From Caldisericota bacterium (GTDB lineage: Bacteria; Caldisericota; Caldisericia; Cryosericales; Cryosericaceae): a DNA stretch of 5,021 nt. The notes under the pieces are model-generated. The model was not told the DNA's origin, made no database searches, and was given only the letters and a program-made list of their open reading frames with translations. The position numbers and the translations under genes were made by a program. Positions within the stretch are counted from its first letter, which is position 1. Each line of letters opens with the position of its first letter. Below are positions 1 to 4,127 of this stretch, one piece after another. Where the stretch lies: assembly GCA_026390215.1 (NCBI GenBank), contig JAPLGJ010000008.1, positions 1 to 5,021 of the forward strand, given 5' to 3'.

Positions 1-825
1 ACCGTCCGCACGAAGCAGCGCATGCTGCTCTTCACCAACAAAGGGCGCGTATACTCCATTCCAGCGTACCGTCTTCCAGAAGAGAAGCGGCAAGGCGGCG
101 GGGAGAACCTGTCGCTTCTCCTCGGCATGGGGGCAGACGAACTCGTCACTGAAGCGACGGCGCTGCCTGCCATACAGGAGGGTGTGTCCTTCATCATCGT
201 GACCCGTCGTGGGCGTATCAAGAAGATGGTCACGTCGCAGTTTGTCACTATACGGAGCACGGGAAAGACGTTCATCAAGCTTGGTGAAGGTGACTCTGTG
301 GTCTCGGTAAGGCCCGTCAAGGACACCGACGAGGTTCTCATCGCGTCCGATTCTGGTCGAGCAGTCCGCATCCAGTCGACCTCCGTACGTGCCATGGGTG
401 CATCTGCTGGTGGCGTCCGCGGAATGCGCCTTTCACGTGGCGGCAGGTTCGTCGTCGGTATGGAAGTGCTTCGGCCCGATGTACCGTTCACGCTTATCAC
501 GGAACATGGTCATGGCAAGCGCCTGAACCCGTACGAGGTTCGCCTGGTTGGCCGTGGGTCGGGCGGCGTCATCTGCTATCGGGTCACCGAGAAGACGGGT
601 CCACTAGCAGCATTCACGACAGGAACCGTCGACCAGGACGTCGTCGTGTCAACGAGTACGGGCCAGACGATTCGTACACCTGCCGAGACTCTTCCCCTGC
701 TTGGAAGGGTCTCTTCGGGCGTGAAAGTGATCCGGCTGAAGTCCAAGGGTAGCGGTGTTATCGCTGCGGAAGCAATTATCAAGGAGGTTGCCCCAACGGA
801 GGTTACAGATGAGGCTGAGCAGTAA
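1..825 (+). CDS. gyrA: DNA gyrase subunit A, C-terminal beta-pinwheel domain (5' truncated by window)
   Basis: This is the end of the gyrase A subunit, whose C-terminal domain wraps DNA so that gyrase can introduce negative supercoils. The frame is open from base 1 (T-V-R-T-K-Q-R before the first Met at 22), so the gene starts upstream; 274 residues and a TAA are visible. Five pinwheel blades can be read, each with a strand ending in a small or charged turn followed by a G-R/K stretch: MLLFTNKGRVY, FIIVTRRGRIKK, VLIASDSGRAVRI, FTLITEHGHGKRL and VVVSTSTGQTIRT. Typical loop motifs such as GGVRGMRL follow. A complete GyrA domain has six blades, so blade 1 and the diagnostic GyrA box should lie just upstream. 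Without that box ParC cannot be fully excluded, but five well-conserved blades favour GyrA. The protein ends in a short acidic tail. The last 17 bases overlap the next gene. Confidence 0.93.
   Translation, partial: TVRTKQRMLLFTNKGRVYSIPAYRLPEEKRQGGGENLSLLLGMGADELVTEATALPAIQEGVSFIIVTRRGRIKKMVTSQFVTIRSTGKTFIKLGEGDSVVSVRPVKDTDEVLIASDSGRAVRIQSTSVRAMGASAGGVRGMRLSRGGRFVVGMEVLRPDVPFTLITEHGHGKRLNPYEVRLVGRGSGGVICYRVTEKTGPLAAFTTGTVDQDVVVSTSTGQTIRTPAETLPLLGRVSSGVKVIRLKSKGSGVIAAEAIIKEVAPTEVTDEAEQ
798..802 (+). promoter_or_regulatory. Ribosome binding site of the AI-2E family gene, inside gyrA
   Basis: GGAGG lies 6 nt before the ATG at 809 and within the gyrA coding sequence. It decides the start: the reading frame is open further upstream, with an ATG at 755, but that one would overlap gyrA by 71 bp and add 18 basic residues not expected in this family. 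Placing the site inside gyrA suggests translational coupling. Confidence 0.8.
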
Positions 826-1891
826 GGAAGCTAGTGCTCTGCGTGTCGTCCTTCTGTCGGTCCTGAGCATCGCTGCTGCTACGTGGGCCATCTGGCTCCT
901 GTGGAGTCTTCGTAGCATCGTGTTTCTGGGAATCGCCGCAGCATTCGCCGCGTTTCTCTTCTTGCCAATTGCGCACTGGCTCAATCGGAAGACCCATATT
1001 CCCATGGGCATCACCTGTGCTATTGTTGTCCTGGGAATCGTGGCCGCATTTGTCGGATTGGTAGCGATCACGATTCCTCCTCTCGTGCGCGAAACGAAGT
1101 TGCTCGTGGCATCTCTTCCTGATTATGCAAAGACGGTTCAGGGATACTTCTCCAGATTCTCCGCATGGCTGGACCGCTATCAGCTGGGGGCCGCGAAGGA
1201 CACTATTGCGGGTGTTCTCGACGCGGTCCAGAAGGCTGCGATCCAGTTCGGACAGAACATCGTCACGGCATCATCCAAGAAACTACTGGGTTTGAGCGCG
1301 CTTCTCCCATTCTTCGTGCTCATGTATTTCTTCATGAGAGGCTCTCATGACTACTACGAGATGTCTCTCTCTCTGCCGTTCATCCGCACGCAGAAGGACC
1401 GTGCAGAGATCGCGCTTGCGCAGGTCGCTGCGAGCACCAGGAGGTACATTGAGGCGCTTGCCCTCATTGCGCTGGTCACTGCGCTGCTGATGGGCGGCGT
1501 GAGTGGGCTTTTCGGCATCAACTATGCCCTGACGATCGGTGTCGTGGATTTCTTTGGCGAATTCATCCCATACGGTGGTCCGTTCGTGGTTGCGCTGCTG
1601 GGGGCCTTCTTTGCTGCTGTGACGGGTCCCGGGAAGCTCATCGCCTGGATCATCATCTTCAGCGTCATCGAGGCAGTGACAAGTCAGATTCTCGCCCCTC
1701 GACTCATATCTGAGAAGACGGGGCTCAATCCGGGGTTGATCATCCTGCTCCTTCTTGCAGGTGGCACGCTTGCGGGGTTCTTTGGGCTGCTGCTCGCAGT
1801 CCCTGTTGCGGTTTTCGTCCGAGAGATCATCAAGAGTGCCCAGTTGTTGCGGTCAGCCTCAGAAGACATCACAGAGAAGCTGGTTGACTGA
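809..1891 (+). CDS. AI-2E family transporter (PerM/YdiK/TqsA-type membrane protein)
   Basis: This is a 360-residue polytopic inner-membrane protein of the AI-2E transporter family (PF01594). Members export small molecules such as autoinducer-2 or act as Na+/H+ antiporters, and most are uncharacterised. Hydrophobic segments are visible at about residues 11-30, 34-55, 68-90, 155-176, 214-240, 250-272, 276-297 and 305-336. A soluble, partly amphipathic stretch (about 91-154) follows the third segment, as is usual in the family. The signature C-terminal half is clear: FGINYAL (235-241), EFIPYGGP (251-258), the polar APRLISEKTGLNP region (297-309), then LLLAGG and GLLLAVP. Length is normal. The ATG at 809 is chosen because of the GGAGG 6 nt upstream. 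It overlaps the gyrA end by 17 bp, so it is probably expressed with gyrA. The substrate cannot be told from sequence. Confidence 0.9.
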   Translation: MRLSSKEASALRVVLLSVLSIAAATWAIWLLWSLRSIVFLGIAAAFAAFLFLPIAHWLNRKTHIPMGITCAIVVLGIVAAFVGLVAITIPPLVRETKLLVASLPDYAKTVQGYFSRFSAWLDRYQLGAAKDTIAGVLDAVQKAAIQFGQNIVTASSKKLLGLSALLPFFVLMYFFMRGSHDYYEMSLSLPFIRTQKDRAEIALAQVAASTRRYIEALALIALVTALLMGGVSGLFGINYALTIGVVDFFGEFIPYGGPFVVALLGAFFAAVTGPGKLIAWIIIFSVIEAVTSQILAPRLISEKTGLNPGLIILLLLAGGTLAGFFGLLLAVPVAVFVREIIKSAQLLRSASEDITEKLVD

Positions 1892-1911
1892 AGAGGCAAT
1901 TCCGGTATAGT
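1884..1911 (+). promoter_or_regulatory. Predicted sigma-70-type promoter of rpsU
   Basis: TTGACT (1884-1889) and TATAGT (1906-1911) are separated by 16 nt. Each hexamer differs from consensus at one position. The -35 box overlaps the last codons and stop of the AI-2E gene. Transcription would start near 1917-1919 and leave a leader of roughly 47 nt before the bS21 start. It gives rpsU its own transcription in addition to any read-through from gyrA. Confidence 0.65.
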
Positions 1912-1916
1912 TGATT

Positions 1917-1962
1917 GGTTGTTTATCAACCCCTTTGGCAACGGTTTGACGAAAGGAGGGGT
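1917..1962 (+). promoter_or_regulatory. Putative rpsU leader with alternative hairpins, one masking the Shine-Dalgarno
   Basis: Two overlapping stems can be drawn. Stem A pairs GGTTG (1917-1921) with CAACC (1927-1931) around a 5-nt loop, at the predicted 5' end of the transcript. Stem B pairs ACCCCTTT (1929-1936) with GGAGGGGT (1955-1962): eight continuous pairs, the last two G-U, around an 18-nt loop. Stem B hides the ribosome binding site. Both stems need bases 1929-1931, so a full stem A weakens stem B. The pairings are seen directly. A role in autogenous or translational control of bS21 is inference. Confidence 0.4.
1952..1960 (+). promoter_or_regulatory. Unusually strong Shine-Dalgarno of rpsU
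   Basis: AAAGGAGGG is a complete match to the 16S anti-Shine-Dalgarno core (AAAGGAGG), much longer than at the other genes here. It lies upstream of tandem ATG codons at 1965 and 1968. From the GGAGG core (1955-1959) the spacings are 5 and 8 nt, so either ATG could be used. Confidence 0.8.
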
Positions 1963-1964
1963 GA

Positions 1965-2165
1965 ATGATGGGAAACTATCGTGATCGGAACAAAGACAGG
2001 TCCGAACCTCAAGGCGAAGACGCTCAGCTGGAGAACATGCTGAGGCGCTACAAGCAGGACTGCATCCGTGATGGCCTCTTCGGCGAACTCAAGAAGCGTC
2101 GCTTTTTCATGGCGCCAGGCGAGAAACGCAAGCAGAAGTCCATTGCTGCGCGAAGGCGCAAGTAG
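1965..2165 (+). CDS. rpsU: 30S ribosomal protein bS21
   Basis: This is a small basic protein (66 residues, or 65 if the second ATG is used) of the bS21 family. bS21 sits on the 30S platform next to the 3' end of 16S rRNA and helps initiation. The family core is recognisable: LRRYKQDCIRDGLFGELKKRRFF (26-48), with the usual LRRxK...C...G...E(V/L)(R/K)(R/K)R(E/R)(F/Y) pattern, followed by a lysine/arginine-rich C-terminal helix ending ARRRK. The N-terminus is odd: instead of the common short strand with V-x-V and a following acidic patch, there is a hydrophilic charged stretch (residues 2-20). Length is within the family range. The gene has its own promoter and a terminator 27 nt after the stop, so it can be a monocistronic unit. 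Family call is firm; the N-terminal divergence may reflect lineage. Confidence 0.88.
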   Translation: MMGNYRDRNKDRSEPQGEDAQLENMLRRYKQDCIRDGLFGELKKRRFFMAPGEKRKQKSIAARRRK

Positions 2166-2192
2166 GGTCGTTCTACCTGAAGATGAAAGCAC

Positions 2193-2215
2193 GGGGCGCG
2201 CGAGCGCCCCTTTTT
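2193..2215 (+). terminator. Rho-independent terminator after rpsU, possibly shared with the converging SDR gene
   Basis: A perfect 7-bp GC-only stem, GGGGCGC (2193-2199) with GCGCCCC (2204-2210), has a 4-nt GCGA loop and is followed by five T residues (2211-2215). On the minus strand the same stem lies 11 nt past the SDR stop but is followed only by GTGCTTT, so termination in that direction would be weaker. Confidence 0.9.
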
Positions 2216-2221
2216 GGTTCT

Positions 2222-2983
2222 CTAGAGCCCCTGACACAGGAATCCACCGTCGACAGGGATGGATGCCCCGTTCACATATCCGGCGATCGGAGACAGAAGG
2301 AACGTAATAAGGTTCGCGACATCTTCAGGGGTGCCCGGCCTGCCAAGCGGGACTGCGTCAAGAAACCGGAGGCGCTCCACCTCGAACTCCTGTCCGAAGA
2401 AGTCCTCGGTCATGGGAGTCCGGATCAGGCCCGGGATGATACAGTTCGAGCGTATTCCCCGAGAGCCGGCCTCGACCGCTATGGACTCGGAGATGCTCTC
2501 CAGTGCACGTTTTGAACTGTCATAGCTTGCTGAGGGCGTGTGACGGGGATGTCTATGGGCGTCGATCGAGGATACGAAGACGAAGCTTGCCAAGGAGGAG
2601 GCCCTGGACAGCGCGGCCTGCGCAAACTCGTAGGCAGCAAAGACGTTGACACCGAATGTCTCCCGGAGTTCGCAGGAGCGAGCTTCAGCGAAGGAATCGG
2701 TTCGCAGTTCTGCCGGCAGGAATACAAAGCCGTCAAGCTCCGAGGACCCCAGCAGGGCATCTGTACACCGATTGCGCTCCGATTCCCTGCGCAGGTCTCC
2801 GGGGACAATGCCGATCAGCGCGCCAGGAGACAACGTGTCAGCAAGGGCACTCAGACGTTCGGAACGCCCTCCGACAAGCAGGAGGCGGGCATGCTCGCGG
2901 TCAAGCGAGGCCGTGAGTGCGGAGCCGATGCCGGCCGTGCTGCCTGCAATGGCAATCGTTCTTCCTGCAAGAGCAAGGTCCAT
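2222..2983 (-). CDS. Short-chain dehydrogenase/reductase (classical SDR, FabG-like)
   Basis: A 253-residue classical SDR, a cytosolic NAD(P)-dependent oxidoreductase acting on an alcohol/ketone pair; the substrate is not predictable. The Rossmann glycine motif is G14-x3-G18-x-G20 (AGSTAGIG). Arg40 after the second strand (VGGR) suggests NADP(H). Asp63 marks the adenine contact. The catalytic residues are Asn113 (GVN), the Ser138/139 pair (VSS), Tyr154 and Lys158 (YDSSK). The tail PGLIRTP, then GRPGTPEDVANLITFLLS and VDGGF, is typical of FabG-like enzymes. One oddity is that the usual NNAG motif after strand 4 is replaced by LPAE (89-92). The start is 3 nt after the cupin stop with no visible Shine-Dalgarno, so translation probably depends on re-initiation after the cupin. 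It begins seven residues before the first strand, as expected. Length is normal. Confidence 0.9.
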   Translation of the reverse strand: MDLALAGRTIAIAGSTAGIGSALTASLDREHARLLLVGGRSERLSALADTLSPGALIGIVPGDLRRESERNRCTDALLGSSELDGFVFLPAELRTDSFAEARSCELRETFGVNVFAAYEFAQAALSRASSLASFVFVSSIDAHRHPRHTPSASYDSSKRALESISESIAVEAGSRGIRSNCIIPGLIRTPMTEDFFGQEFEVERLRFLDAVPLGRPGTPEDVANLITFLLSPIAGYVNGASIPVDGGFLCQGL

Positions 2984-2986
2984 TGG

Positions 2987-3325
2987 CTATTGTATTGGTA
3001 TCATGCACAGGAAGACAAGGTCTTCGGTGCCTTCGTTGGCGAAACTGTGAATCGCCTCGGGTTCGATATAGATAGCGTGGTCTGGATCGATATGACGAGT
3101 CTCGCCTTCGTAAAAAGCAGTGCAGGCTCCCTTGATGACAAAAACCTCATGTTCCCAAGGGTGCGAGTGCCGCGGCGTTGATCCGCCCGGCTTAACGACG
3201 AAGTACCGCATGGCAAACGTAGGGACTCCGTCCGAGCTGTTGAGCATCCAGCGTATTGTCGTGCCACGGGCTCCGGCTTCAGTGACAGGAAGCTCCTCGA
3301 CGTTTTGGACTGCCTTGACAATCAT
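2987..3325 (-). CDS. Small single-domain cupin, TM1459-like four-histidine metal site
   Basis: A 112-residue single cupin barrel (Cupin_2). Motif 1 reads PGGSTPRHSHPWEHEVFVIKG and supplies His53, His55 and His59; motif 2 is EPEAIHSFANEG with His93 and Asn97. This spacing, the HSHPWEHE signature and the ending FLCMIP match Thermotoga maritima TM1459, whose structure binds manganese through four histidines at positions one lower. From that family knowledge I infer a Mn- or Fe-type metal cupin; TM1459 relatives have oxidative activity in vitro but no clear physiological role. The frame can be extended to a TTG at 3337, but that TTG overlaps the GGAGG at 3331-3335, so the ATG at 3325 with a 5-nt spacer is preferred. 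It is the first gene of a two-gene unit with the SDR. Which reaction the pair performs is unknown. Confidence 0.88.
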   Translation of the reverse strand: MIVKAVQNVEELPVTEAGARGTTIRWMLNSSDGVPTFAMRYFVVKPGGSTPRHSHPWEHEVFVIKGACTAFYEGETRHIDPDHAIYIEPEAIHSFANEGTEDLVFLCMIPIQ

Positions 3326-3330
3326 GACGA

Positions 3331-3335
3331 CCTCC
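3331..3335 (-). promoter_or_regulatory. Ribosome binding site of the cupin gene
   Basis: On the minus strand GGAGG is followed by TCGTC and the ATG at 3325. This sets the start at 3325, because the alternative upstream TTG (3337) would lie across the site itself. Confidence 0.85.
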
Positions 3336-3340
3336 AATTG

Positions 3341-3369
3341 AACTGTGTAAAACTGATTATACTACAGTT
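3341..3369. repeat. Inverted repeat around the cupin -10 element (possible operator)
   Basis: AACTGT (3341-3346) and ACAGTT (3364-3369) are exact 6-bp inverted copies 17 nt apart. A further AACTG at 3351-3355 is a direct copy of the left arm. The arms flank the predicted -10 hexamer of the cupin promoter, a position typical of a repressor site. It is short and AT-rich, so chance is possible and no regulator gene is in the window. Confidence 0.35.
3356..3361 (-). promoter_or_regulatory. Predicted -10 element for the cupin-SDR unit
   Basis: The minus strand carries a perfect TATAAT, about 20 nt upstream of the Shine-Dalgarno. No good -35 box lies 16-18 nt upstream (GAGCCT at 17 nt), and there is no TG extension. 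A strong -10 with a poor -35 fits a promoter that needs an activator, but this is inference. Confidence 0.5.
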
Positions 3370-3401
3370 GTCGGCACAAGGCTCATCTCACGGCGGCTGC
3401 C

Positions 3402-3429
3402 TTGCATTTTCCAAGCGAGCAAGTATTAT
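3402..3429 (+). promoter_or_regulatory. Predicted promoter of the cyclodeaminase-rho unit
   Basis: TTGCAT (3402-3407) and TATTAT (3424-3429) are 16 nt apart, on the strand opposite the cupin promoter. Transcription would start near 3435 and give a leader of about 40 nt. Since only 27 nt and no terminator separate the next two genes, this promoter may also serve rho. Confidence 0.5.
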
Positions 3430-3476
3430 CTATGTGAACCAGTCGATACACTCCAATCGTCAACCACGAGGTCGAG

Positions 3477-4100
3477 ATGTTTAAGAGTCAATCCTTAGAT
3501 GGATTTTTGACCGAACTCTCATCGCGCAATCCAACTCCCGGTGGAGGCACTGCTGCCGGTCTTGCCGCTGCGATGGGCGTGGCTTTGGTCGAAATGGTCG
3601 CCAACGTTGTGGGTGCGCGCGACGAGGCGGAAAAGAGCCGGCTGACACCGTTTGTCGAGAGCTGCGAAGCATCGCGTGCGGAGTTTACTGCGATGATGGA
3701 TCAGGACAGCGCGGCATTTGAGGGATACATGACTGCCATGAAGCTTGCCAAGACGACTGATGATGAGAGACTTTCGCGACGAGCGGCCATGCAGGATGCA
3801 CTCAAGGGTTCAACGAGAGTTCCTCTTGCGCTGGCGGTACGAGTCTGCGATTTTGCCGAGCTTCTCGTTGTGACGTTTTGTGATGCGCCAAAGGACATTG
3901 CATCTGACCTGTATGTCGGCGCCGCGATGCTCGAGGCTGCCCATGCCGGAGCCATTGCGAACGTTTACGTCAATCTCGCATATCTACGAGATCCTGTCTT
4001 CAAAGATGAGACGCGCGTGACAGTTCAGCAGTGTCAGACGCGTGTTGCTGTGTTGGGCTCGTTCAAAGATTCTATCGGGCGCTTGCTGGCTATTGCGTGA
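3477..4100 (+). CDS. fchA: Formiminotetrahydrofolate cyclodeaminase / methenyl-THF cyclohydrolase family protein
   Basis: A 207-residue stand-alone protein of the FTCD_C family (PF04961). Members convert 5-formimino-THF to 5,10-methenyl-THF and ammonia, or act as methenyl-THF cyclohydrolase in one-carbon metabolism. Visible signatures are NPTPGGGTAAGLAAAMG (18-34), MVANVV (40-45), the helix with DQDSAAFEGYMTAMKLAK (75-92), VPLALA (115-120), then KDIASDLYVGAAMLEAAHAGA (139-159) containing the conserved S-D, and NVYVNLAYL (162-170). The start ATG has GAGGT at 3468-3472, 4 nt upstream. Length fits single-domain bacterial members; mammalian FTCD fuses this domain to a formiminotransferase. No formiminotransferase or other folate gene is beside it. 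It is followed by rho after 27 nt, probably on one transcript. The family is certain; which of the two activities it has is not, and the symbol is by family resemblance. Confidence 0.85.
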   Translation: MFKSQSLDGFLTELSSRNPTPGGGTAAGLAAAMGVALVEMVANVVGARDEAEKSRLTPFVESCEASRAEFTAMMDQDSAAFEGYMTAMKLAKTTDDERLSRRAAMQDALKGSTRVPLALAVRVCDFAELLVVTFCDAPKDIASDLYVGAAMLEAAHAGAIANVYVNLAYLRDPVFKDETRVTVQQCQTRVAVLGSFKDSIGRLLAIA

Positions 4101-4127
4101 CTAATTGGCGAAAGAAGGCAGGAGATC

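Noticed and set aside
755..808. Upstream ATG extension of the AI-2E gene
   Set aside because: It would add an Arg/Gln/Leu-rich stretch read from gyrA codons in another frame; the ATG at 809 has GGAGG at the right distance.
649..1071. Minus-strand open frame across the gyrA/AI-2E junction
   Set aside because: It spans two well-supported plus-strand genes and its product (rich in A, T, R, N) resembles no family.
1910..1930. GTTGAT/ATCAAC hairpin after the AI-2E gene, considered as a terminator
   Set aside because: The stem is only 6 bp, AT-rich and lacks a T tract; its left arm overlaps the predicted rpsU -10 box, so it would not be in the rpsU transcript.
2540..3181. Long plus-strand open frame (213 codons) antisense to the SDR and cupin genes
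   Set aside because: Its translation shows no recognisable domain and low-complexity G/R/Q-rich sequence, it lacks a ribosome binding site, and both opposite-strand genes have clear family motifs. It is a by-product of GC-rich codon use.
3326..3337. TTG start for the cupin gene
   Set aside because: The TTG sits directly on the GGAGG that serves the ATG at 3325, so it cannot be the start used with that site.
3374..3379. TTGTGC on the minus strand as a -35 box for the cupin promoter
   Set aside because: It is only 12 nt from the -10 hexamer, too close for a sigma-70-type promoter.
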